28,917 nt of DNA. It comes from SIG480 sp045614365 (GTDB lineage Bacteria > Bacillota > Clostridia > Oscillospirales > JAAYXM01). A model generated the notes under the pieces. The model made no database searches and was not told where the DNA came from. It saw only the letters and a list, made by a program, of their open reading frames with translations. The position numbers and the translations under genes were made by a program. This document shows positions 6,768 to 16,800 of this stretch, one piece after another (position 1 is the stretch's first letter; every line of letters starts with the position of its first letter). Where the stretch lies: NCBI GenBank assembly GCA_045614365.1, contig JAZLCV010000176.1, positions 1-28,917 of the forward strand. The letters run 5' to 3'.

Positions 6768-9602
6768 ATGAAAAAAGTATTATCATTTATTCTCGCGCTG
6801 GCACTTGTTGTAAGCATTGCGCCGATGAGTATTTCGGCAACGGAAGCAGGTACTGCAAAAACAGTTTATTTTGCAAATTTCAGCGGTGTTTACGGAAGCG
6901 TCAGCAATCTTAGCAACGCTGAACCCGAAGGGATAGACTACCTGCCGGAAAAAAGTACAGCATATACAACCACCGCAACCCAACGCCTTGGCGGATGGGG
7001 AACCTATGTTCAGATTGCAACCGAAGGAACGGCATGGAAGGATGCAACAGGCAACGCATCGCAGGTTATGTTTACTGTAGACCTTGGAGCGGGTGCGGCT
7101 GCAGGATGGTATCAGATTGAATTTACGGGCGGAAACTGGTATACGGCATCTGATTTATACATTTATGCAAATGACACTTATGTAGGAGAATACATCCCGA
7201 AAAAGGATGTATCTGCTCACGAGATGGGAAGCACGAAGACATACGGTGCGGTATATCTTGAGCCGGATGCTGATGGCAAGGTTGAGTTTAAGGTAGCAGC
7301 TGCAAAAATGGGCGTAAGAGGAGTTTCCGGAAATGATGCATCGACGGCATACTGGGAAGGGCGCATTCTTTTGAGCAATCTTTCTCTTACATACCTCGGA
7401 ACAAAGGATGAATTGGGATATAACATAGCTCACAATATACCGAGCGAAATAGATTATAAATCCGATATTAACGGAATCAACTTCAGTGCATATGCGGATG
7501 CTGGGGACGAAATTGCTCGCACGATGAACGGAATTAAATCCGACCGCTCAACGGATGGCGCAGATTCTTTCAAGGTCGAAATAACAGAGGGCGACAGTGT
7601 AGAGCTTGTTTCAACGGTAGCGGATGGGGTGTGCAGCGGTACCCTTGTTCCGAAAAAACTTGGTGCTACAACGCTTAAATTTACGGCGACAATAAACGGA
7701 CAGACATATACGGATACAAAAACGATTAACGTTACAAGCAACGATCCGGTTTCGGTTACAGCTGATTTCACAAAGGCAACCATAGGAAGTGCGACAGATC
7801 CTGCACAAATAAAATCAGAAGAATTTACTGTTGTTGCAGATGAAACGGGGACATACGGTTATAATATTACCTTTCTTACGACCGGTGGCAGCGCGTATGC
7901 TATGCAGATTCCGCACAAGAGATACGATAATGCACGGTATGTATGGCCTGCGGCAGTAGGTAACAAAGTACTCCTTCGGGATGCTCAGTTTACCGTGAAG
8001 ATGCCATTGTCAGCAAAGGGTTATTACACGCTCGATGTTTCCGGTGCAAGGGCGAGCGCAGGCTCAGAATATTATGTGTACGCAGACGGTAAATATGCAG
8101 GTTATGTAAGTTTCTATGGTACAGGAATGTTTACAAATCGTCTGAACACGCTCTATCTTGAACCGGATGAAGACGAAACCGTAAAGATAATGTTTGCCAC
8201 TGCGGCAAATCCCAGTAGTAACTGGTTAAATATGCTTTATCTGACGTCGATTTCTTTAACTCCGGTTGAGAATTTAGAGAAGGTGGAATTTGAAAGCTTC
8301 TCCGAAACACTACCGGAAGAGGTAGCTGTTGGCACTCCGGTAGATTTCACAGTATCTGCGAAAATGAATGACGGAAGCTTACGCCGCACAAACGGATATA
8401 ACTCCGTGGCGGAGGCAGATGCAGGAAACTATACTACGGTAGCAGTAAAGAGTGGTGCGGCAACGCTTACAAAAACAAGCACAGATGCACTTTGTGACGG
8501 TGTATATGCCGGAACGCTCACAGCTTCCGCACCGGGAGATGTTGTTCTCACAATGACATCCTGCATTGACGGAGGTACTCCTGTTTCACAGGATATCACC
8601 GTGAACGTTCCGTACACTGATGGCTCAGAGGCGGCACCGAATAGGGTTTCTTATATCGTCCGCGCAGAGGACAGTGCAAATAACAGCAGCATTACTGTTT
8701 CTGATGCAGAGTATACAGTAAACGGAAAAAATGTCGGAGAATGGGCAGTGGACACAAGCTTCACCGCAACTGCAACGGGCGAAGGCTTCGCATACTGGAC
8801 AAACGGAAGCGGAACTCCGGTAAGCTTTGATGCAAGCTATACCTTCAAGCCGACAAGTAACTTCGTTCTTGAAGCAGTTTATGCTCCGGCTGACACAACG
8901 ACAAAGAAGGTTCAGTTCTGGAACTACAACAAGGTCTACCTTGATGAAGTAATTGCCGACGGTGAAACTCTCGGCGAAAAGATGCCTGCAGCCCCGTCCC
9001 TCAACGGCTATACTTTCTCAAACTGGGTTGCAGATGGAATAGGTGTATTTAATAAAGATACAACTCTTGAAGATGCTATCACTCGCGTTGTAGCACAGTT
9101 TGCAAAGAATGCACCCGCATTCGGCGTTGGTGAAGATACATTAGCTTACGATGATACTTACACAGATACAGCTGCTGACGAAAAAGAGGGCACAGCATTC
9201 TCATACTGGACAATAGACGGTCAGATTGCATCTTATAATAAGATACTTTCATTCAATGTCTGGAATTCAGTAGATGTTAAAGCAGTTTATGATGGTGCAA
9301 AGACTGCAGTTCCGACAGTTGTGCTTGATAAGGTAGACCATACCAACAGCCCAGACGAATACTTCATTGCATACGAGGTTCCGGCAGGATATACTGCAGT
9401 TGACGCAGGTATTGTATTTAGCAAAACCGGAGAACCAAGCGTTAACAGTGCAGACTCCAAGGCAAGCGTAAAGCAGGCAGGAGCAAAGGGACAATTCACT
9501 GCTGCTCCGGGTGATGATTCTCACACCGTTGCACGCGGATATGTAATGTATACAGATAACGCAAACGGAGCTCTTCGTGTGCTTTATACGACAGTAAAGT
9601 AA
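6768..9602 (+). CDS. secreted modular protein with two repeated beta-rich (CBM-like) modules
   Basis: Extracellular protein of 944 residues with no catalytic domain that I recognise. A Sec signal peptide (1 to about 23) is followed by module 1 (about 28-229), about 92% identical to the N-terminal module of the SLH lyase, then an Ig-like stretch. Module 2 (about 328-501) is related to that lyase's second module, and another Ig-like stretch follows. Residues 620-845 hold aromatic strands such as FAYWTNG, FSNWVADG and FSYWTIDG, of the InlB/Listeria-Bacteroides repeat type. The last 100 residues form a further domain without SLH or sortase signal. Start 6768 has GGGAGG 10 bases upstream. A TTG at 6681, in frame and 7 bases after GGAGGTGAT, would add 29 residues ahead of the signal peptide. 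Role inferred: glycan binding together with the SLH lyase. Confidence 0.8.
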   Translation: MKKVLSFILALALVVSIAPMSISATEAGTAKTVYFANFSGVYGSVSNLSNAEPEGIDYLPEKSTAYTTTATQRLGGWGTYVQIATEGTAWKDATGNASQVMFTVDLGAGAAAGWYQIEFTGGNWYTASDLYIYANDTYVGEYIPKKDVSAHEMGSTKTYGAVYLEPDADGKVEFKVAAAKMGVRGVSGNDASTAYWEGRILLSNLSLTYLGTKDELGYNIAHNIPSEIDYKSDINGINFSAYADAGDEIARTMNGIKSDRSTDGADSFKVEITEGDSVELVSTVADGVCSGTLVPKKLGATTLKFTATINGQTYTDTKTINVTSNDPVSVTADFTKATIGSATDPAQIKSEEFTVVADETGTYGYNITFLTTGGSAYAMQIPHKRYDNARYVWPAAVGNKVLLRDAQFTVKMPLSAKGYYTLDVSGARASAGSEYYVYADGKYAGYVSFYGTGMFTNRLNTLYLEPDEDETVKIMFATAANPSSNWLNMLYLTSISLTPVENLEKVEFESFSETLPEEVAVGTPVDFTVSAKMNDGSLRRTNGYNSVAEADAGNYTTVAVKSGAATLTKTSTDALCDGVYAGTLTASAPGDVVLTMTSCIDGGTPVSQDITVNVPYTDGSEAAPNRVSYIVRAEDSANNSSITVSDAEYTVNGKNVGEWAVDTSFTATATGEGFAYWTNGSGTPVSFDASYTFKPTSNFVLEAVYAPADTTTKKVQFWNYNKVYLDEVIADGETLGEKMPAAPSLNGYTFSNWVADGIGVFNKDTTLEDAITRVVAQFAKNAPAFGVGEDTLAYDDTYTDTAADEKEGTAFSYWTIDGQIASYNKILSFNVWNSVDVKAVYDGAKTAVPTVVLDKVDHTNSPDEYFIAYEVPAGYTAVDAGIVFSKTGEPSVNSADSKASVKQAGAKGQFTAAPGDDSHTVARGYVMYTDNANGALRVLYTTVK
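6846..7450 (+). repeat. copy 1 of a duplicated 605-base module-coding repeat
   Basis: This stretch aligns without gaps to 10888-11492. The first half differs at only a handful of bases by eye; differences rise towards the 3' end. At protein level about 16 of 202 residues differ. The repeat starts abruptly right after the signal-peptide region in both genes. Confidence 0.9.
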
Positions 9603-9624
9603 ATCTGGATAAGAGGCAAAATAA

Positions 9625-10626
9625 ATGATCTGGTCTTTGTATGCAATGCTCGGCTATAACATGTGGTACACCGAGCAGCCTGCGGTTCCGTTTGAGGACG
9701 AGGCATGGAAAATTCTTGTTGATAAAGCAATTGAAAATGGCTTTAATCAGATAGTTCTTGATTTAGGTGAAGGGGTGCGCTACGGCTCGCACCCCGAGCT
9801 CGCCCATCCCGGTGCATGGACGCGTGAACGTGTTCGCGAAGAGGTAAAGGCGTTGCGTGAGCGGGGGATTGAGCTTATTCCAAAACTTAATTTCTCCGCA
9901 GGCCATGATTTGTGGCTTGGTGATTACGGAAAAATGATAGGTTTGCCGAAATACTATGAGGTATGCCGCGACTTAATCACCGAGGTGTATAACCTTTTTG
10001 ACAAGCCGAGATATATACACATTGGCATGGACGAAGAGGACGATCCTCAATTTTTTGAGCAGATGGAGCTTGTAACCTTCCGGCGCGGCGAGCTTCTGTG
10101 GCATGACTTGCAGTACCTGTGTGACTGCGTACGCGATATGGGCGCAACACCGTGGATTTGGTCAGATATATACTGGTGTTATCCTGAAGAGTTCAAAAAA
10201 AGAGTAAAGGCAGGAGATATTATTCTCTCTCCGTGGTACTACCGCGGGCTTGCTCGCGAAAACTTTACACCGCTTTCGTCTGATCCTGTTTATTTTGAAA
10301 AATTTACTTCAGGGAAATACAAAGAGTTCAACCTGCAGTATGTCGAAGATGATCCATTCCATGAAAGCAAGTTTCGTGAGCGTTTTATAAGAACATCTAT
10401 TCCGGCAGCAGAGGCGGGATATGATATAGTCCCATGTGCGTCTATTTACTTTGGTAATACGAAGAATCCCGACGAGATAGTCCAATACTTCATACAAAAT
10501 GCGCCCACGGATCGGCTTGCCGGCTTTATGGTTGCACCGTGGCTCAGTACAGAAATGAAAAATATTGACGAAATCGTAAAAAACATGGAAATGCTTAAAT
10601 TTGCGCGAGATAAATTCTGCAAATAA
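9625..10626 (+). CDS. GH20-like TIM-barrel glycoside hydrolase, cytoplasmic
   Basis: Predicted intracellular glycosidase of 333 residues made of a TIM barrel only. The motif HIGMDEE (132-138) matches the HxGxDE signature of beta-N-acetylhexosaminidases of family GH20, with Asp136 and Glu137 as the expected catalytic pair. Barrel strands are seen at NQIVLDLGEG, ELIPKLNFSAG, TPWIWSDIYW and DIILSPWYY. It lacks the usual GH20 N-terminal domain and is shorter than most GH20 enzymes, so it may be a remote GH20-like family with another specificity. GAGG precedes the ATG by about 9 bases. It lies 22 bases after the 944-residue protein and is probably co-transcribed with it. With no signal peptide, it should act on imported oligosaccharides. 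Confidence 0.72.
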   Translation: MIWSLYAMLGYNMWYTEQPAVPFEDEAWKILVDKAIENGFNQIVLDLGEGVRYGSHPELAHPGAWTRERVREEVKALRERGIELIPKLNFSAGHDLWLGDYGKMIGLPKYYEVCRDLITEVYNLFDKPRYIHIGMDEEDDPQFFEQMELVTFRRGELLWHDLQYLCDCVRDMGATPWIWSDIYWCYPEEFKKRVKAGDIILSPWYYRGLARENFTPLSSDPVYFEKFTSGKYKEFNLQYVEDDPFHESKFRERFIRTSIPAAEAGYDIVPCASIYFGNTKNPDEIVQYFIQNAPTDRLAGFMVAPWLSTEMKNIDEIVKNMEMLKFARDKFCK

Positions 10627-10628
10627 CG

Positions 10629-10665
10629 CAATAACCGATGGGGGGGATATCTTCATCGGTTATTG
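10629..10665 (+). terminator. strong hairpin after the GH20-like gene, possible terminator
   Basis: Perfect 12-base stem, CAATAACCGATG (10629-10640) with CATCGGTTATTG (10654-10665), starting 2 bases after the stop codon at 10626. The following bases (TCGACTTATAAC) are poor in T, so it could be a weak terminator or an mRNA 3'-end stabiliser between the two modular-protein transcripts. Confidence 0.5.
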
Positions 10666-10711
10666 TCGACTTATAACAAGTAAGGATTGACATATCTGTA
10701 AAAAGTAACAT

Positions 10712-10741
10712 ATGACACGTATAAAGGCTTTGTGTTATAAT
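10712..10741 (+). promoter_or_regulatory. putative promoter of the SLH lyase gene
   Basis: ATGACA (10712-10717), an 18-base spacer and a perfect TATAAT (10736-10741) preceded by TGT (extended -10). A second TTGACA at 10687-10692 has TATGAC 18 bases on. The leader to the ATG at 10801 would be about 50 bases. Confidence 0.6.
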
Positions 10742-10800
10742 AAAAACAGAAAAAAAGCGCATTTTAAAAGGTTTACAGAACTTTCCAAGGAGGTATGATT

Positions 10801-13800
10801 ATGGAAAAAAGAATTTTAAAAAAGAGCATAAGTCTTGTGCTTGCGCTGTGTATGCTGATATCGCTCTTGCCTGCAGTGTCTTTCGCGGCAGGTACTGCAA
10901 AAACAGTTTATTTTGCAAATTTCAGCGGTGTTTACGGAAGCGTCAGCAATCTTAGCAACGCTGAACCCGAAGGGATAGACTACATGCCGCAAAAAAGTAC
11001 AGCATATACAACCACCGCAACCCAACGCCTTGGCGGATGGGGAACCTATGTTCAGATTGCAACCGAAGGAACGGCGTGGAAGGATGCAACAGGCAACGCA
11101 TCGCAGGTTATGTTTACTGTAGACCTTGGAGCGGGTGCGGCTGCAGGATGGTATCAGATTGAATTTACGGGCGGAAATTGGTATCCGGCATCTGATTTAT
11201 ACATCTATGCAAATGATACATATGTGGGAGACTACATCCCGAAAAAGGATGTAGATCCTCACGAGATGGGAAGCACGAAAACATACGGTGCGGTATATCT
11301 TGAGCCGGATGAAAACGGCAAAGTTGAGTTTAAGGTAGCAGCCGCGAAGATGGGTGTAAGAGCCGCATCAGGAAGCGGTTCATCCGATGCATACTGGGAA
11401 GGGCGCATTCTTTTGAGCAATCTTTCTCTTACATACCTCGGTGCGAAGGACGAATTGGGATATGATATAGCTCACAATATACCGAGCGAGATTACCGTCG
11501 GAGAAGTGCTCGGTAAGGAATACTCTGCATACATTGATGCGGGCGACGGGATTGCCCGCACAATGAACGGAATATCCTCAACCCGTACGGCAAACGGTGA
11601 TTTCTTCAAAGTTGAGGTGCTGACAGGTGAGAGTATTGAGTTCACAAGCGTCGTTGCGGACGGCATAGCAACAGGAAAGGTGATCCCGAAGAGTCTCGGC
11701 GAAACTACGCTTAAAATTACGGCATCACTCGGTGGAGTGCCGTTTGAAAAGACGCACACCGTGAATGTCGTTGAAGCAATAGCTCCGCCTGAGCCGGTTC
11801 CGGTCACGGTTGATTTCACAGAGGCAACTATAGGAAATGCAAGCTATCCTACAAGCATTACATCTGAAGAGTTTTCTGTTGTAGCAGACGAAACGGGAAA
11901 TTATAACGGAAGTACAGTTAGACTTGTTACGATTGGTAGCTCGTCTGCTATGCAGATCCCACACAAGAGATATGACAACGACAAGTTTTTCTGGGCTACG
12001 GCAGCAAATGAAACAAAGCGTAAGGATGCTCAGTTTACCATAAGGGTTCCCTTGGCGGCACCCGGATATTATACACTTGATGTTTCCGGATTTAAATATG
12101 GAAGTGAAGGTTCGGAATATTACGTATATGCAGATGATAAATATGCAGGTTATGTAAGCTTCTACGGCGGTGCGAAACAAGAAGCGTTTACAAATCGGCT
12201 CAACACGCTTTACCTTGAACCGGATGCTGACAACACCGTTAAGATAATGTTTGCCACAGCTGCAAACCCGGCAGAAAAGTGGATAAATATTCTTTATTTG
12301 CAGTCGCTTAAACTGACTCCGGTTGAGAATCAGGACGAGTTTGGGTTCGGAGAGTTTTCAGAAACGCTTCCCGAGAAAATTTACATCGGTGAGCCGGTTG
12401 ACTTCACGGCAACTGCCGTGATGAACAACGGAAGCGTAAGAAAAATAAACGGGTACACATCTGCTGCGGCAGAGGATGCGGGAAACTACATCACGGCATC
12501 GGTCAAGAGCGGCGCGGCAATTGTTACGAAAACAAGCGATGACAAGTTCTCTGACGGCGTATATGCCGGAACGCTCGCGGCATCAGCACCGGGAGACATC
12601 GTGATAACGATTTCCACGCGCATGGACGGCGGCGACGTTATCGAAAGAGATTTTACGGTACGTGCGGAATATCCGCCGAAGCTCAGCACGGTAAAGGTTG
12701 CGCTTGACAAAGCTTCAATTCCCGTTTCACGCACGGCAAAGGCGAGCCTTACGCTCACGCGTGACGACGAAAGTCTGCTTCCGGAAGATACGGAGAGAAC
12801 CATTGAATATTCCGCAGCGCCGGAAGGCGTGGTTACAGTATCGCAGGATGGCACTGTTACTGCCATCGGTGAAGGTACGGCAACGATTACTGCGAAGGTA
12901 ATTACAGCCGCAACACCGGACGGCGTTACGGGTACGGCGACGATAAACGTTACCGCTAAGCCGACGCTTGAAAGTATTGTTCTTTCGGCAATCAGCAATG
13001 CAATGATTGTGAATTCTGAAAAAGAGCTTACAGCTTCTGCAACGATGAGCGACTCACTCCCCGGCGATATTTCGAAATATACCCTTATCTTTACAAGCTC
13101 GGATGAGACAGTTGCCATCGTTTCGAACACGGGTGTTGTAACGGCAAAATCGGCGGGAAATGCATTAATTACCGCATCAGCAACCGGAGAGAACGGACTT
13201 GTTACGGCAAGCTTTGCTGTGACGGTTTATGACGGCGTGCCGGAAACTGTGATAGACTTCACGCAGACGGTTGTTGGTGAAGTTACAGACCAAAACGGAA
13301 ATGTTACATACCCGTATAGCGGGAACTCACCGGGGTATACCGTGACATATCCGGGCAGCAACACCTTCCGCAAATACGCATACAGCGACAGCGGAAGGCA
13401 GCTTCTGCACGTGTCATCGCGTGCGCCGAGCAGACGCATGTGGCCGCAGTATCCCGATGAAAAAACACATACTCTCGGAATAAAGGTAAACATTCCGGTT
13501 GAGAGCGATTACAGCATCGTTCTCTCTGGCGGTAAGTGGTATGCCGGCGGTGTTTATTCGATATTCGTTGACGGTGTTTATGCCGGAGACCACAGCTTCT
13601 GGGACGGCAACCATTATGAGAGTGGGAAGGCTATGCCGTTAATGTATACGGATAAGCCGCATTCGCTTAATACTATGCATCTTTCCGCCGGCGAACATGA
13701 GATACTTTTCCGCACGAGAGAGGCAGACTATGACACGCCATATCTTCTTCTTAACACATTAAGTTTTATTCCCGTAGATGGAAAAACTGTCCTTTCAAGG

Positions 13801-16800
13801 ATTGCGGCAACTCTTCCGCAAGAGCTTGCGATAGGCGAGATATTCGAGAGCGATGCGTATGCGGAAATGAGCGACGGAAGTGTTTTCCACTTTGGGATGA
13901 CGAGCGCGGGTGTGCTTGATACGGAAAATACCTTCACGGCAACGCTTAAGGGCGATGGCGCAGCACTGTCCGGTTTTAACTCATATGCGATAGGAAAATC
14001 AGGGAAATCGCAGTTCACTCTTACCGGTATAAGCGAAAACGAGACAGGCGTAACGGTTGAGCTTTCGGCAACAGTCGGAGAAACAACAAAGAATATGACG
14101 GCGACAATACCGGTTAAGGACGACAAAATAGCAGACACCACCGCGAGAACAGAGGCGTCAGAGCTTTTTAAGGGCGATATGAGCTATCTCGTGCCGACGG
14201 TAACGCTCCAAAGCGGAAGAGTCATAAACTCTCCTGCGGTAACAACAACGTATAAAGCGCTTACGCCGGAGATTGCGACGGTGGATGAAGAAAGCGGCCT
14301 TATTACTGCGCTTGAAGTCGACACGGCAAAGGTGCTTGTAACATCAAGCTTTAACGGAGATACCGTGACAAAGGAAGTAGAAATTGAAATTCTTCCTGAG
14401 GGTATGACAGACCTTGTTGTAACAGCCGGAGGAAGTGAGAAAATCCGTCTTACGGATATTGAAAACGACACTGTTCCTCTCTATGTTACGGCGATAAGCA
14501 ATCTCGGTAACGAGATTGATATGACGGGCGCTGAGGTTTCGGCAGAAATCATCGGCGGAAGCGACTTTGCTGAGTTTACCGACGGAATGAACATTCTTCC
14601 AAAGGCTACGGGAGATGTCACCTTCCGTGTACGTGTTAAAACAGCGGATGGGCGCATACGCGAGACAGACAAAATGCTCACCGTTGTAAAGGGAAAGAGT
14701 CGGGCAACGTATATGACTGCCGAAAAGGCGGAGGCAGTTCGTGCAAATGTAAAGAAATACGATTGGGCAAAGAGCTCAGCTCAGTCGTATATGGATGCTG
14801 CGGAGAAATATACAGATAAGATTGATGAGCTTTATGATATGATTACATCAAACGGAGTTCCGCGCGGCTTTTCAATCGGCGGCGAGGGTGATCCGGATAT
14901 GTATAACTGTCGTTATTGCAACACGGACATCCGTCTTGAATACGGTTCATACGAGTGGGGGCATGATCCCATTTCGCGTCCGTGGAAGGTTCAGTGCCCT
15001 GATTGTAAACGCCTTTTCCCGAGTAACGATTTCGGAAGCTTCTATAAGCTCGGTCTTAACGAATACGGCGAGTTTGACCGCATGCGAGCACTTGAAAACC
15101 ACCGCGAAATGCTTCTTGAAAAGAAACTTATTGATACGTCAGTAACAGAACCGGGAAAAGAACACAGCAAGGCATGGCGTGCTTACTACGGTTACGGCGT
15201 CAAGGGTGGATATCTCTATAACGAGCTTTATGATAAGATAGCAACGGAGAAGAGCATAAACGCCGGAAAAGGACTTCGTGCAGGTGAGACCGTCGAAATA
15301 TGGGGCGTAGACGACAGCATGGGTTACGTTCCGGCAAAGGATGACGGAACGCCGTATACATACGATAACGGAGTTGTCGAGCGCCATACATATATTGCGG
15401 AATATATGCATAGCGGAATCTGGAGACAAATGGCAACCAGCACAGGAGGAGTAGTTTACAACGCGCTTAAGGATTGTGCAAATGCATATTTCTATACGGG
15501 CAATGTAACGTACGGAAGAGTTTCTGCTATTCTTCTTGATCGCCTTGCAGACTTTTATCCCGACTACGACATATCCATTTACGGAGACAACGTTTGGAAT
15601 TCAGACGGCGGTTATAATAAGGGTAAGACGATAGGGCGAATCTGGGAGACCGGTGCTGCCGGATGGTATGTAAGAGTATACGATATGGTCTATGATATGT
15701 ATGATGATCCGTTTGTCATGGAGTATATCAAAAGCAAAAATAAGATATACAAAATGCGTCACGCGAAGGAAACTCCGTCGCAGGTACGCACGAATATTGA
15801 AGACGGGATACTCAGAACGGTCTTTGAAGGCCTGAAGGATACATCAATTTCGGGAAACTTCGGATATCCCCAGCTTCCGAATGCGTATGCTGCGGTTGTG
15901 CTTGATACAATGCCCGAAACCAAGGAATGGCTCGATTATCTCATGGCAGCGGGGTGGGGCACGGTGGCACCGTGTCTCGGTGGCGGTATAGATGAGACAC
16001 TGCTTAACACTATAGATGCCGATGGTCAGGGTAATGAAGGCTCGAGCTATAATGTGGACTGGCACAGATCGCTAATAACCGTAAATGAGGTTCTCGATGG
16101 ATATGATGGATATTCTGCAGCAAACCTTTATAACAATCCAAAGTTCGTGCAGATGTTCTATTCAAATATCCCGCTTATGTCTTCGGGATACTCTCCACAG
16201 ATAGGTGATACAGGGGCGGCACTCGGAATTGGACACTGGATGGGCAAAGACGTTGCCCTGGAAGGCTGGAAGAAGCTTCGCGATCCAGTTTTTGCACAGA
16301 TTTTGTATCTCCTTAACGGAAATAGTGCAAAGGGGCTTTGCTATGATATAACGCACAGTAATCCTGAAAGTCTTGAGGAAGAAGTGCGCAAGGTCATAGA
16401 AGAATACGGCGAATTTGAAGTTAAGTCCGGCATAATGACGAACTTTGGATTTGCAGCATTGCGTGACGGACACAATTTCTCAGGGACAACCGGAGCAACG
16501 GCAACCAATACAAGCCGCGATGTGTGGATGTATTTCGGCTCAAGCACCGGTCACGGACATCCGGATACGCTGAATCTCGGTATGACAGCGTTCGGATTGA
16601 ACTATATGCCGGACCTCGGGTATCCGGAGACAACAGGATCGCAACCGAACAGACTGCAGTGGATAAGCAATGTTCTATCCCACAATACAGTTATGGTTGA
16701 TTGCGAAAATCAGTTGGGCAATGCTGAAATACGCGGCGATATAAAGCACTTTGATGGCAACGGCATAGTTCGGGTTATGGATGTTTCAACTCCATATGTG

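Noticed and set aside
6783..11025. Cys-rich minus-strand ORFs with the same sequence opposite both modules (6783-6983 and 10816-11025)
   Set aside because: They are antisense shadows of the duplicated module; their similarity only reflects the near-identical plus-strand DNA. No ribosome-binding site supports them.
12486..13130. Long minus-strand ORF of 214 codons inside the lyase gene
   Set aside because: It lies antisense to Big_2-type repeats rich in Thr, Ala and Val codons, which read as Ser/Val/Ala on the other strand. Composition is artificial and no family pattern is seen.
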